From: Rhizobium sp. BG4
GTDB taxonomy: Bacteria; Pseudomonadota; Alphaproteobacteria; Rhizobiales; Rhizobiaceae
NCBI RefSeq assembly: GCF_016864575.1
Contig: NZ_CP044125.1
Coordinates: 3,268,001-3,332,000 of the forward strand
Length of the DNA stretch: 64,000 nucleotides
Reading direction: 5' to 3'
This document shows positions 40,941 to 51,122 of this stretch, one piece after another (the stretch's first letter is position 1; every line of letters starts with the position of its first letter). The notes under the pieces are model-generated. The model did no database searches. It had not been told where the DNA came from and worked only from the letters and a program-made list of their open reading frames with translations. The position numbers were made by a program, and so were the translations under genes.

Positions 40941-42188
40941 ATGCAGAAGCTAACGAACAAGCGTTTGGCAGGGATCAGTTCAGGTGTGGCGGCGTCGATC
41001 GCGCTGCATGCCCTGGTCGCGGCCGTCCTGTTGTTCAAGATGCCGCTGCCGCAGACGGAGCCGGAGAAGGAGGAGGCCGTACAGGTCGATCTCGTGCCGC
41101 CGCCGGAGGAAAAGAAGGAAGAGCCGAAGCCGGAAGAGAAGAAGCCGGAAGAGCAGGCGAAGAAGGAGGAGCCGCCTCCACCGCCGCCGCCGCCACCGGA
41201 GGAGAAAAAGCCCGAGGAGAAGGCAAAGGAAGAGCCGCCTCCGCCGCCTCCTGAAGAAAAGAAGGCTGAAGAGAAGAAGGCGGAAGAGCCGAAACCCGAG
41301 GAAAAGAAGCCGGAGGAACAGGCAGAGCAGGAGCCGCCCCCGCCACCACCTCCGCCTCCGCCGGAAGAGAAGAAGGCCGAGGAGCCGAAAGCCGAGCCGC
41401 CGAAGGCCGAGCAGGAAGCCGAGAACAAGCAGGCTGACGGCAAGCAGGGGCAGGGTGCGCCGATGCCGGTTCTGAAACCCGTGTTCCAGTTCGGCGACAA
41501 GGATAGTGGTCCGAGAAAATCCGACGCTGGCAATTCGTCCACAGGCGAAGTGAAACCGGCGACCAGCGCGCCCGACCACAAGGACGAGACCGGCGAGCCG
41601 AAGCCCGCAGCCGATGCCGGCGACAAGCCGGATGCGCCGAAGGAGCCGCCGGCCAAGCCCGTGCCTGACGATATCGATCTGCCGCAGGTGGATATCGCCG
41701 ACGCGCATTCGCAGAATAATGCGCCTGCCGTCGATGCCGCCGGCGAGGCCATGACCAGCATCGAACAGGCAAAGCCGGTCGAGCAGAAACCGACCGAGCC
41801 GGACAAGCCGGATGCGCCGAAGAAGGATGAGCTTGCCGAGGCGAAGACGCTGTTTTCGCCTGACGAGAGCGATGACCCCGTGGCGCGGACTGCGATGCTC
41901 GGCATTCCCCGCGGGCGGCGTGCGGCGCAGCTTTGCAGCACCGAGCTTCGCGAGCAGCTGGTGCATGGATCGCCCGCCTACCGGCCGGTGATCGTGCCGA
42001 TGTATGGGCTCGCCAAGGGTACGGTGCTCGACGTCAAGCGCGGTGCTTTCCGCACCGCCGAGACCTGGTACGACGTGCAGTTCCGCTGCGAGGTCAACGA
42101 GGATGCGACGGCAATCGTTTCCTTTGCGCTCGATGTCGGCAGTGCGGTGCCGCGCAGCCAGTGGCGCAGCAGGCGCTTCCCGGAATAG
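40941..42188 (+). CDS. TonB-like DUF930 domain protein with a Pro/Glu/Lys-rich stalk
   Basis: The 415-residue protein has a membrane helix at about residues 14-33 (VAASIALHALVAAVLLFKMP), then VQVDLVPPPEEK as in TonB. A 110-residue stalk of EEKKPEE and PPPPPP repeats and a second charged linker follow, ending in a C-terminal DUF930 domain (about 310-415) with CSTELREQLVHGSPAYRP and WYDVQFRCEVNE. TonB's own C-terminal fold is not seen. ExbB/ExbD are not nearby. It is paralogous to the preceding gene, 103 bases away. It may span the periplasm; no function is assigned. Confidence 0.8.
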   Translation: MQKLTNKRLAGISSGVAASIALHALVAAVLLFKMPLPQTEPEKEEAVQVDLVPPPEEKKEEPKPEEKKPEEQAKKEEPPPPPPPPPEEKKPEEKAKEEPPPPPPEEKKAEEKKAEEPKPEEKKPEEQAEQEPPPPPPPPPPEEKKAEEPKAEPPKAEQEAENKQADGKQGQGAPMPVLKPVFQFGDKDSGPRKSDAGNSSTGEVKPATSAPDHKDETGEPKPAADAGDKPDAPKEPPAKPVPDDIDLPQVDIADAHSQNNAPAVDAAGEAMTSIEQAKPVEQKPTEPDKPDAPKKDELAEAKTLFSPDESDDPVARTAMLGIPRGRRAAQLCSTELREQLVHGSPAYRPVIVPMYGLAKGTVLDVKRGAFRTAETWYDVQFRCEVNEDATAIVSFALDVGSAVPRSQWRSRRFPE

Positions 42189-42262
42189 GGTCAGCCCTGC
42201 GCAAGACAGCCCTCCTATTCTTCCTCCATCGCCGATGTTGCGGTGAATGAAAGGACGATGAT

Positions 42263-42424
42263 ATGTCGAACGATATCGAGCATTACCTCGAAACCCAGGA
42301 TGAGGCCGTCGCCCTCCGTTTCCTCGAAAACAAGTCGGACGAACTGACCGATATCCTGGTCGCAGCCCTCGAAGACGCGCTGCTGATCCTCTCCGAAGAA
42401 TTCGGACCGCAGACGGTCCACTGA
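42263..42424 (+). CDS. Small acidic protein of unknown function (53 aa)
   Basis: The ORF MSNDIEHYLETQDEAVALRF... ends in SEEFGPQTVH. It is acidic and predicted helical. AAAGGA lies upstream with good spacing. It sits between the DUF930 gene and an AraC gene on the same strand. No known motif is visible. Confidence 0.6.
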   Translation: MSNDIEHYLETQDEAVALRFLENKSDELTDILVAALEDALLILSEEFGPQTVH

Positions 42425-42484
42425 TCGGCAATCTTGCGCCGCAGCCCGCGGGCTGGCACTCTTCCGTTCGAAGAGGAGTGTGGC

Positions 42485-43282
42485 ATGGATGGCGGTTTCA
42501 GGATGCACCGCTCGGCGTTATCCGGTGTCGAGGCCGTCGAGGCTGCGACGGGCCGGAGCTTCTCCCGCCATACGCACGAGCAGTTCGGCATCGGGCTTAT
42601 CCATCGCGGCGCGCAGAAATCGCTCAGTGGCCGCGGCATGGTCGAGGCCGAAGCGGGTGATGTCATCACCGTCAATCCGAACGAGGTGCATGACGGCATG
42701 CCCGTCGGCGATGCGCGCGCCTGGCGCATCCTCTATTTCGATCCTGACATGTTTCTGAGCCTGGCTGCGGAGGCGGCCGAGGGCTCTTCGATGCGTTTCG
42801 AGATCCCGCATCCCGTCCTGCGCGACGGCGCGATCGCCCGGCGCTTTCAGGCGCTGTTTGCGGCTGTCACCGGCGGGGCGGATGCGATGCGTTCAGAAGA
42901 ACTGCTGCTCGGCCTGACGGCGGATATCTTGCGTGAGGGCGGCGAGGCGGATCCCGATCTGTTGATTCCATCCTCGGTCGCCCGTGCCCGCGATCTCATC
43001 GATGACGATCCCTCCTTGGATATCTCGCTTGCCCGGATGGCGCGCGAAAGCGGGCTCAGCCGCTTCCAGCTCGTTCGCGCCTTCAGCAGGGCGACGGGGC
43101 TGACGCCGCATGCCTATCTGGTGCAGGCGCGGGTACATCTGGCGCGGCGGATGATCGGCGGGAGAATGCCGCTTGCCGAGGTTGCTGCAGCCAGCGGTTT
43201 TGCCGACCAGAGCCACATGACGCGGGCATTCACGGCGCGTTATGGCCTGGCGCCCGGCGTCTATGCCCGCGGCCGCTCCTGA
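42485..43282 (+). CDS. AraC-family regulator with cupin sensor
   Basis: The 265-residue protein has an N-terminal cupin-like AraC_binding domain (FSRHTHEQFGIGLIHRG, GDVITVNPNEVHDG). A C-terminal double HTH follows (LSRFQLVRAFSRATGLTPHAYL; LAEVAAASGFADQSHMTRAFTARYGLAPG). GAGGAG precedes the ATG at 42485. It lies 69 bases upstream of an EamA exporter on the same strand; AraC-EamA pairs of this kind usually control the exporter. Confidence 0.9.
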   Translation: MDGGFRMHRSALSGVEAVEAATGRSFSRHTHEQFGIGLIHRGAQKSLSGRGMVEAEAGDVITVNPNEVHDGMPVGDARAWRILYFDPDMFLSLAAEAAEGSSMRFEIPHPVLRDGAIARRFQALFAAVTGGADAMRSEELLLGLTADILREGGEADPDLLIPSSVARARDLIDDDPSLDISLARMARESGLSRFQLVRAFSRATGLTPHAYLVQARVHLARRMIGGRMPLAEVAAASGFADQSHMTRAFTARYGLAPGVYARGRS

Positions 43283-43351
43283 GCCTGCAATTTCCTTCAA
43301 GACCGCAGCGACCCTTTGGCGTCATCTCGCTCCCGATCCAGGGGAGTTCTC

Positions 43352-44236
43352 ATGACACGGAAACAACAGGGCTACATCTATCTGACGCTGGCAATGACGA
43401 CGGTGGGCAGCACTGTCATCGCCAGCAAGCTGATCTCGGCGGGACTGCCGCCATTCACGGCAACGGCGCTGAGGTTTGCCGTGGCCTTTCCGTGCTTCAT
43501 GCTGCTGATGCGGCTGACCGGCGGCCGGCTGCCGAAGCTTTCGCGGCATGACTGGATCATTCTGGTCATTCAGGCGGCGGCCGGAAGCGTTGGTTATACG
43601 ACGCTGCTGATCTCGGGCTTGTCGATGACGTCGGCCGCCAATGCGGGAGTGATCATCGGCACGCTGCCGGTGGTTTCGGCTGGGATCTCGATCCTGCTGC
43701 TGCGCGAGCGGCCGGACCGTTTCCTGCTCCTGGCGATCGGGCTTGCGGCGGCTGGCGTCTTCTCGATCGTGCTGGCGCCGGGAGCAGGCGGCGGGTCGCT
43801 TCGCGGTGACATCGTCATCTTCGGCGCGGTGCTCTGCGAGGGGCTGTTCATCCTGCTCAACAAGCGGCTGAAAACGGAGATCGCGCCACTGGTGCAATCG
43901 ACGCTGATGACGGCGATCGGCTTCTGTGCGGCGGCCATTCCTGCGGTCTTCGAAAGCCATGCATTCCCGACCGCGTCCTCGGCGGCATTGCTCTCCGTCG
44001 TCTATTACGCGCTGGTGCCGACGGTTGCCGGTTTCATGCTCTGGTATGCGGGAGCGGAGAGGGTGAGTGGGGCGGAGGCCTCGCTGTTTACGGCGATCGC
44101 ACCGGTCTCGGCGGTGATTTTCGCCTTCCTGCTGCTTGGTGAGCCAGTCGGGCTGCATCAGATCGCGGGCATTGGTTGCGTGCTGGCCGCGGTATTGGGG
44201 CTTGCACTGAACGGCAGGCGCAGGCGCCCGGCCTAG
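43352..44236 (+). CDS. EamA/DMT-family transporter
   Basis: The 294-residue protein has ten hydrophobic helices in two EamA repeats: LTLAMTTVGSTVIASKLISAG at the start and GDIVIFGAVLCEGLFILLNKR in the second half. Such transporters export amino acids or other metabolites. GGGGAG precedes the ATG at 43352. It follows the AraC regulator, and its stop overlaps the convergent AraC gene by three bases. Confidence 0.9.
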   Translation: MTRKQQGYIYLTLAMTTVGSTVIASKLISAGLPPFTATALRFAVAFPCFMLLMRLTGGRLPKLSRHDWIILVIQAAAGSVGYTTLLISGLSMTSAANAGVIIGTLPVVSAGISILLLRERPDRFLLLAIGLAAAGVFSIVLAPGAGGGSLRGDIVIFGAVLCEGLFILLNKRLKTEIAPLVQSTLMTAIGFCAAAIPAVFESHAFPTASSAALLSVVYYALVPTVAGFMLWYAGAERVSGAEASLFTAIAPVSAVIFAFLLLGEPVGLHQIAGIGCVLAAVLGLALNGRRRRPA

Positions 44237-45096
44237 CCCTTACGGAAATGGGCGCGATAGTCGCGCGGTGTCATGCCCTTTTCGGCGCGGAACTGGCGAT
44301 TGAAATTGGCGAGTGACGCATATCCGACGGCATCGGCGATATGGGCGACCGGCTGGTTCGTCGAGGAGAGGCGGGCGCAGGCATCGCCGATCCGCATGCG
44401 GATCAGGTAGTCGCTGACCGTCGTGCCGGTGTGGCGGCGGAACATGCGGTGCAGGCCGGAGACGCTGAGCGCCGCGATATCGGCGAGCTCTTCCAGCGTC
44501 ACCGGCCCCGCATAATTGACATGAAGGTGGGTGAGCACCCGGTCGATGCGCTCACGGCTTTCCTGCAGCGCCGGCTGATGGCCGGGCGCGCTGGCGAGCG
44601 GCACGGCCTGGCGGTCGGCGGCGACCTGGCCGAGGATGGCGAGCAGCGACAGCAGGCGCTCGGCCGGTTCACGGTCGAAGATCGTCTCGAATTCGGCGCG
44701 GACGGCCTCTCCGGTCTGGCGGGAGAACTGCAACCCGTTCTGGCCGCGAGCCATCAGCTGCTCGATCGGCCTGAGCTCGACTGCGCCCGCCGTCATCTGC
44801 CGCATCCATTCGGGATGGAACCACAGAACCAAGGCGCGATGCGGCTTGCCGGGATCGAGCTTTTCGCGGGACGCCCAGGTGTGGGGCAGGTTGGGACCGA
44901 CCAGCACGAGGTCGCCATCCTCATATTCGCCGGTGTGATCGCCGATGAAGCGCTGGCCGGCGGAATTCAGCGTCAGCGTCAGCTCGAATTCCGGATGGTG
45001 ATGCCATTCGAAGGGAATGGCATCGTCGAGCCGCCGGTTGAGCATCGGCCAACTGGTATCGGATTGCCGAGGCAGAACTTCGAGAAATGCTCTCAT
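44233..45096 (-). CDS. AraC-family regulator with cupin sensor
   Basis: The 287-residue protein has an N-terminal cupin domain (IPFEWHHHPEFELTLTLNSAG, EDGDLVLVGPNLPHTW) and a C-terminal AraC HTH pair (LEELADIAALSVSGLHRMFRRHTG; IADAVGYASLANFNRQFRAEKGMTPRDYR). It is divergent from a PhyH dioxygenase gene 132 bases away and probably regulates it. The ATG at 45096 begins the conserved part. The domain content suggests a sugar or small-molecule inducer. Confidence 0.9.
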   Translation of the reverse strand: MRAFLEVLPRQSDTSWPMLNRRLDDAIPFEWHHHPEFELTLTLNSAGQRFIGDHTGEYEDGDLVLVGPNLPHTWASREKLDPGKPHRALVLWFHPEWMRQMTAGAVELRPIEQLMARGQNGLQFSRQTGEAVRAEFETIFDREPAERLLSLLAILGQVAADRQAVPLASAPGHQPALQESRERIDRVLTHLHVNYAGPVTLEELADIAALSVSGLHRMFRRHTGTTVSDYLIRMRIGDACARLSSTNQPVAHIADAVGYASLANFNRQFRAEKGMTPRDYRAHFRKG

Positions 45097-45228
45097 CGGG
45101 CGCCTGATTGATACAAGACGCCAGAATAGTATCACAAGGCGCCAAACGCGGGCAACATAGCCGCGCGCTTGCGGCTACACTCCTCTCATCGCCTGACAGT
45201 ACAGGGATGACGGCAATGGGAGAGACAC

Positions 45229-46173
45229 ATGCAGCAGGCAGCAGCCATCAAGCGCGACGCGCATCCGACCACTTCGTCGAGCACCACGCAGCTCAAGGAT
45301 ATCAAGAAGAAGCTTCCGCTTCGGGTTCTCTCGGAGGAGGACTGGCAGCATTGGACCAAGAAGGGTTACGTCATTGTCCGTCAGGCGGTGCCTGCGGAGA
45401 ATGTCGAGCGGCTTGTGGAGGTGCTCTGGCGTTTTGACGAGAAGGACCCGAACGATCCTTCCACCTGGTACGCGCCGCAGCGCCGCGAACACAAGATGAA
45501 GGAACTCAACAACACCGGCATGCTGGAGATCTACAATCACCAGGCGCTGTGGGACAACCGGATGGAAAAGCGCGTCTATGACGTGTTCGTCGACATCTGG
45601 GACCGCGAAGACCTGTGGGTGACGATCGACCGCGCCAACCTGAACCCGCCGAAGAAGGTCAAAGGCAATCCGAACGGCTTCATCCACTGGGACGTCGATA
45701 CCTCGATCGACCCGCTGCCGATCGGCGTGCAGGCGGTGCTGAGCCTCAAGAAGCAGGACGGCGATGTCGGCGGCTTCCAGTGCGTTCCTTATCTCTTCGA
45801 GCATTACGACGAGTGGGTGAAGACGCAGCCTGAAGATCGCGATCCGATGCACCCTGATATGACCGGCCTTTCGACCGAGAATATCAGCATGGAGCCGGGC
45901 GACCTGATGATCTTCAACTCGCTGCTCGCCCACGGCGTTCGCCCCAACCACTCCGAAAACCGCGTCCGCATGGCGCAGTATATCTCCATGCATCCGGCGG
46001 AATTCGACAATGCCGAGGAACGCGAAGAACGCATCCGCCTCTGGCGCGAACTCGACAGCCCGAAGCGCGACGCCTTCCCGGGCGATCCGCGTGAATGGGA
46101 AAAGCACAATGCGACGACGGCGGAACTGACACCGCTCGGCCGCAAGCTGCTGGGGTTGGATCGCTGGAGTTGA
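45229..46173 (+). CDS. Phytanoyl-CoA dioxygenase (PhyH) family protein
   Basis: The 314-residue Fe(II)/2-oxoglutarate oxygenase has the iron triad His153-x-Asp155 (FIHWDVDTS) and a distal His235 (LLAHGVRPNHSENRVR), with an Arg nearby for 2-oxoglutarate. The Asp shows it is a hydroxylase rather than a halogenase, where Ala or Gly replaces it. GGGAGAGA precedes the ATG. It is divergent from an AraC regulator and ends at a strong terminator. The substrate is unknown; the regulator suggests a catabolic role. Confidence 0.88.
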   Translation: MQQAAAIKRDAHPTTSSSTTQLKDIKKKLPLRVLSEEDWQHWTKKGYVIVRQAVPAENVERLVEVLWRFDEKDPNDPSTWYAPQRREHKMKELNNTGMLEIYNHQALWDNRMEKRVYDVFVDIWDREDLWVTIDRANLNPPKKVKGNPNGFIHWDVDTSIDPLPIGVQAVLSLKKQDGDVGGFQCVPYLFEHYDEWVKTQPEDRDPMHPDMTGLSTENISMEPGDLMIFNSLLAHGVRPNHSENRVRMAQYISMHPAEFDNAEEREERIRLWRELDSPKRDAFPGDPREWEKHNATTAELTPLGRKLLGLDRWS

Positions 46174-46205
46174 TGGCGCGGGAGCGCCACTGATCTTAAT
46201 GCAGA

Positions 46206-46234
46206 AGGGGGCGCCTCTCAGGCGCCCCCTCTTT
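46206..46234 (+). terminator. Rho-independent terminator of the PhyH gene
   Basis: AGGGGGCGCCT (46206-46216) and AGGCGCCCCCT (46220-46230) form a perfect 11-bp stem, followed by CTTT. Confidence 0.75.
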
Positions 46235-46266
46235 GCGTGACGGAAGCAGGAATGACCGAGATGTAG

Positions 46267-47469
<1,203 letters not shown>

Positions 47470-47484
47470 CGCAGAAGACAGTCG

Positions 47485-47519
47485 CTCTCCCCAGCGGGGA
47501 GAGGGTAGGGTGAGGGGGC
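47485..47519. repeat. RIME-like palindromic half-element, right of the IS110 copy
   Basis: CTCTCCCCAGCGGGGAGAGGG followed by TAGGGTGAGGGGG is the inverted partner of the half-element at 46275-46324. The pair therefore flanks the transposase gene closely. Confidence 0.65.
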
Positions 47520-47657
47520 TCCGGGCGCGGTGTATCAATTGCCGGCTTGAGGCAATCGATGAGGGCGAAGACCGAAGACCGAGGAATCCTGCAGCCGCCC
47601 CTTGGGCATCCGACACATCCTCCCTATCTCTCCAGTCACACTCATTGGAGATCACCG

Positions 47658-48056
47658 ATGTCAGGCAAGCCCATCAAGATTCCCGGACCCGATCATCCGA
47701 TCAGCGTCGAGCGCAATCCGGCGCGCGTTGTCGTCAAGCTCGGCGGCAAGGTGATTGCCGATACGCATGACGCGCTGACGTTGCGGGAGGCGTCCTATCC
47801 GCCGGTGCAGTATATTCCGCGCAAGGATGTCGACATGTCGCTGCTGTCGCGCACCGATCATTCCACCCATTGCCCATACAAGGGAGATGTGTCCTATTAC
47901 AGCATCGTGCCGGGTGGAGAGCGGTCGAAGAACGCGATCTGGACCTATGATACGCCCAATCCGGCGGTTTCCGGGATCAGGGACCATATGGCCTTCTATC
48001 CCGACCGCGTCGATTCCATCGAGGAATTGCAGGCGCCTGAAGCAGGCCAGTTCTGA
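47658..48056 (+). CDS. DUF427 domain protein
   Basis: The 132-residue protein is a DUF427 domain: IKIPGPDHPISVERNPARVVVKLGGKVIADT, YPPVQYIPRKDVDMSLL and a GDVSYYSI core, ending HMAFYPDRVDSIEEL. The fold is a small beta barrel of unknown function, possibly an enzyme. The start MSGKP follows GGAGATCACC. It stands alone between the IS element and the convergent ABC transporter operon. Confidence 0.85.
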   Translation: MSGKPIKIPGPDHPISVERNPARVVVKLGGKVIADTHDALTLREASYPPVQYIPRKDVDMSLLSRTDHSTHCPYKGDVSYYSIVPGGERSKNAIWTYDTPNPAVSGIRDHMAFYPDRVDSIEELQAPEAGQF

Positions 48057-48095
48057 CAGGCAGAACGCGCGGCCCGCGAGGACCGCGCGCCTGAT

Positions 48096-49127
48096 CTAGT
48101 CGTTGGTGCGGACCAGACAGCGCACCAGGCCTTCCAGCGAGACGCGGCCGGCCGGCATGCCGTTTTCGCCGGTGACGGTTGCCTGCGTGACGTTGTTTTC
48201 CGTCATCACGCGCATGCCTTCCTCGACATTATGGCTGCCGGGAATGCGGACAGAAGGTTCGCCTGCGGGATTGCTCAGCGGCTCCATCAGCGCGTCGATG
48301 CGGATGACGCGGCCGCGGTTCACTTCCTTGACGAAGGCCTCGATATAGTCGTTTGCCGGATTGAGGACGATATCGGCTGCCGTGCCCTGCTGGATCACTT
48401 CGCCGTCGCGCAGGATGGCGATCTTGTCGCCAAGGCGCAGTGCCTCGTCGAGGTCGTGAGTGATGAAGACGACGGTCTTCTTCAGTTCCTTCTGCAGGTC
48501 GAGAAGCACGGTCTGCATGTCGACGCGGATCAGCGGATCGAGCGCCGAATAGGCTTCGTCCATGAGGAGGATATCCGCATCGTTGGTCAGCGCGCGGGCG
48601 AGGCCCACGCGCTGCTGCATGCCGCCGGAAAGCTGGTTCGGGTAATGGTTGGAGAAGCCCTCCAGGCCGACCCGCTTGATCCAGATATCGGCGCGCGCCT
48701 CGCGCTCAGATTTCGGCACCCCCTGGATTTCCAGGCCGTAGACGGTGTTCTGCAGCACCGTGCGATGCGGCAGCAGGCCGAACTTCTGGAAGACCATCGC
48801 CGTCTTGTGGCGGCGGAATTCGCGCAGCTCTTCCTCATTCATCTTGCAGACGTCGGTGCCGCCATAAAGCACTTCGCCCGATGTCGGGTCGATCAGCCGG
48901 TTGATATGGCGGATCAGCGTCGACTTGCCGGAGCCGGAGAGTCCCATGATGACGGTGATGCTACCGCCGGGGATGCTGATGTTGATGTCCTTCAGGCCGA
49001 GAACGTGGCCGTGCTCCTTGTTGAGCTCGGTCTTCGACATGCCCTTGGTGACGGCCTCCACGAAGTCGCGGCCGCGGGGGCCGAAGATCTTGTAGAGGCT
49101 GCGGATTTCGATCGATTGACTAGCCAT
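48096..49127 (-). CDS. proV: Betaine/proline-type ABC transporter ATP-binding protein (ProV/OpuAA family)
   Basis: The 343-residue ATPase has Walker A GLSGSGKST, the signature LSGGMQQRVGLARAL and Walker B ILLMDEAYSALDPLIR. An N-terminal extension (FGPRGRDFVEAVTKGMSKTEL) and a single truncated CBS-like tail (about 270-343) mark the ProV/ChoV group that takes up quaternary amines. Its start overlaps the permease stop by eight bases. The substrate could be glycine betaine, choline or proline betaine. Confidence 0.9.
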   Translation of the reverse strand: MASQSIEIRSLYKIFGPRGRDFVEAVTKGMSKTELNKEHGHVLGLKDINISIPGGSITVIMGLSGSGKSTLIRHINRLIDPTSGEVLYGGTDVCKMNEEELREFRRHKTAMVFQKFGLLPHRTVLQNTVYGLEIQGVPKSEREARADIWIKRVGLEGFSNHYPNQLSGGMQQRVGLARALTNDADILLMDEAYSALDPLIRVDMQTVLLDLQKELKKTVVFITHDLDEALRLGDKIAILRDGEVIQQGTAADIVLNPANDYIEAFVKEVNRGRVIRIDALMEPLSNPAGEPSVRIPGSHNVEEGMRVMTENNVTQATVTGENGMPAGRVSLEGLVRCLVRTND

Positions 49128-50007
49128 GCACGATTTCCCGGTGCTTCTGCAGGCGCAGACCGTAAGCCTGGCTGATGCGGTCGAAGATGATGGCGATGCC
49201 GACGATGGCGAGACCGTTGAAGACGCCGAGGGTGAAATACTGGTTGGCGATCGCCTTCAGCACCGGCTGTCCCAAGCCCTGGACGCCGATCATCGAGGCG
49301 ATGACGACCATGGCGAGCGCCATCATGATCGTCTGGTTGATGCCGGCCATGATGGTCGGCAGCGCTAGGGGGAGCTGGACATTGCGCAGCTTCTGCCAGC
49401 TGGAGGAGCCGAAAGCGTCTGCGGCTTCGAGAACGTCCTTGTCGACCATGCGGATGCCGAGATTGGTGAGGCGGATCATCGGCGGTAGGGCGTAGATGAC
49501 GACGGCGATGACGCCCGGCACGCGGCCGATGCCGAGCAGCATGACGACCGGGATCAGGTAGACGAAGCTCGGCATGGTCTGCATGACGTCGAGCACCGGA
49601 TTGACGATACCCTGCATGCGGTTCGAGCGCGACATGCCGATGCCGATCGGAATGCCGATGACGATCGAGAGCACCGTACAGACGAAGATCATCGACACGG
49701 TCTTCATCGTATCCTGCCACATGTCGAACCAGCCGATCAGGAGCAGGGTGATGACGCAGCCGATGACGATCTTCCAGCTGCGGCTGGCGAGCCAGGCAAT
49801 GCCGGCGACGGCCAGTATGACCACCGGCCACGGCGCGCCGGTCAGCAGCCGTTCGGCCCAGATCAGGAAGCTCTGCAGCGGGCTGAAGAGGGTTTCGATG
49901 CTGTCGCCATAGGCGCGGGTGAAGCCGCGAAAGCCTTCATCCACGGCCCTTTTCAGGTCGCGCAGCATGTCGTCGTTCATCGTCGGAAATTTCCAAAGCC
50001 AATCCAT
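49120..50007 (-). CDS. proW: Betaine/proline-type ABC transporter permease (ProW/OpuAB family)
   Basis: The 295-residue permease has six or seven membrane helices and the binding-protein-dependent permease loop (EAADAFGSSSWQKLRNVQLPLALPTIMAGINQ). The ATG at 50007 has GGGGA at good spacing, and I prefer it to 50019. It lies between the binding-protein gene and the ATPase gene. It sits in the inner membrane and couples to ProV. Confidence 0.92.
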   Translation of the reverse strand: MDWLWKFPTMNDDMLRDLKRAVDEGFRGFTRAYGDSIETLFSPLQSFLIWAERLLTGAPWPVVILAVAGIAWLASRSWKIVIGCVITLLLIGWFDMWQDTMKTVSMIFVCTVLSIVIGIPIGIGMSRSNRMQGIVNPVLDVMQTMPSFVYLIPVVMLLGIGRVPGVIAVVIYALPPMIRLTNLGIRMVDKDVLEAADAFGSSSWQKLRNVQLPLALPTIMAGINQTIMMALAMVVIASMIGVQGLGQPVLKAIANQYFTLGVFNGLAIVGIAIIFDRISQAYGLRLQKHREIVHG

Positions 50008-50123
50008 GTCGGTCCCCATGGCAAAAGCAGCGGCGGCCCATTCTTGTTATGGCCGTCGCTTGAAAACATCGGGCGGGCGGCGCCTTGCTGTCAAGACGCC
50101 GCCCGCTTGCGAGATTTGAGGGA

Positions 50124-51122
50124 TCAGAGGGAAGCCTTGATCTTTTCGGCTACGTCAGGGGAGACCCACTTCGTCCAGAGATCTTCGTTCTCCTTGAGGA
50201 AGTGCTTCGCACCGTCTTCACCGGTTGCCTGGTTGTCGCTCATCCAGGCGATCAGCTTGTTGACCGTGTCGTTGGTCCAGGCGCGCTTGTTGAGGTAGTC
50301 CATGGCGGGGCCGGCGCGATCGGCAAAGGTCTTGCTGACGAGGGTCTGGACGTCGTCGGCCGGCCATGCGTTCGGCTTCGGATCGGCGCAGTCGGCAACC
50401 GAGGTGCAGCGCTTCCATTCGGCGGCGTCATAATCGACGCCGAAGCCGAGCTTCACCATCTCGTACTTGCCGAGAAGCGAGGTCGGAGCCCAGTAGTAGC
50501 CGACCCACGGCTGCTTGCCTTCGTAGGCCTTGGCGATCGAGCCATCAAGACCTGCGGCAGAGCCGGTGTCGACGAGCGTGAAGTTGGCCTTGTCGCCGCC
50601 GTTCGCCTTGAAGAGCTGCGTGGTGACAACGGTGCCGCCCCAGCCCTGCGGGCCGTTGAAGACGGCGCCCTTGCTCTTGTCCTCAGGAGCCGGGAAGAGT
50701 TCGGGATGCTTGAAGAGGTCAGGGATGGTCTTGATATCAGGATGGGCGTCGGCGATGTACTTGGGAATCCACCAGCCCTGGATGGCGCCATCGGAGAGAA
50801 TCTTGGCAGCGGCGACGACCTTGCCGCCTTCGAGACCGCGCTTGACGAGCTCGGGCTGCAGGCTGACCCAGGCTTCCGGCGCGATGTCCGGCTCGCCCTT
50901 TTCAGCCATGGAGGTCAGGGTCGGGACGGTGTCGCCGGTGACGATTTCGGCGGTGCAGCCGTAACCGGATTCGAGAATGACCTTGTCGAGATTTGCAGCA
51001 ACTTCGGCAGACTGCCAGTTCATGCTTGCAATGGTGACGTTGCCGCATTCAGCAGCGGAAGCCGCGCCGCCCATAGCCATGAGGCCGGCAGCGAGGACGG
51101 TTGAAGCCAAAAGTGCTTTCAT
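50124..51122 (-). CDS. proX: Betaine/proline-type ABC transporter substrate-binding protein (ProX/OpuAC family)
   Basis: The 332-residue periplasmic protein has a signal peptide (MKALLASTVLAAGLMAMGGAASA) and an OpuAC domain: VTIASMNWQSAEVAANLDKV, GDTVPTLTSMAEKGEPDIAPEAW and GWWIPKYIADAHP. Trp and Tyr residues fit an aromatic cage for a quaternary amine. Four Cys residues could form two disulfides. It is not clearly the S. meliloti ChoX, so the ligand is left open. It is the first gene of the operon, with a promoter candidate at 51239-51266. Confidence 0.9.
   Translation of the reverse strand: MKALLASTVLAAGLMAMGGAASAAECGNVTIASMNWQSAEVAANLDKVILESGYGCTAEIVTGDTVPTLTSMAEKGEPDIAPEAWVSLQPELVKRGLEGGKVVAAAKILSDGAIQGWWIPKYIADAHPDIKTIPDLFKHPELFPAPEDKSKGAVFNGPQGWGGTVVTTQLFKANGGDKANFTLVDTGSAAGLDGSIAKAYEGKQPWVGYYWAPTSLLGKYEMVKLGFGVDYDAAEWKRCTSVADCADPKPNAWPADDVQTLVSKTFADRAGPAMDYLNKRAWTNDTVNKLIAWMSDNQATGEDGAKHFLKENEDLWTKWVSPDVAEKIKASL

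Noticed and set aside
41100..41420. Tandem repeat DNA (CCGCC / GAAGAG)
   Set aside because: The repeats keep reading frame and encode the Pro/Glu/Lys stalk; they are coding low complexity, not a separate repeat element.
40980..42431. 483-codon minus-strand frame rich in Leu and Arg opposite the second DUF930 gene
   Set aside because: The repeat-rich translation mirrors the Pro/Glu/Lys stalk of the plus-strand gene.
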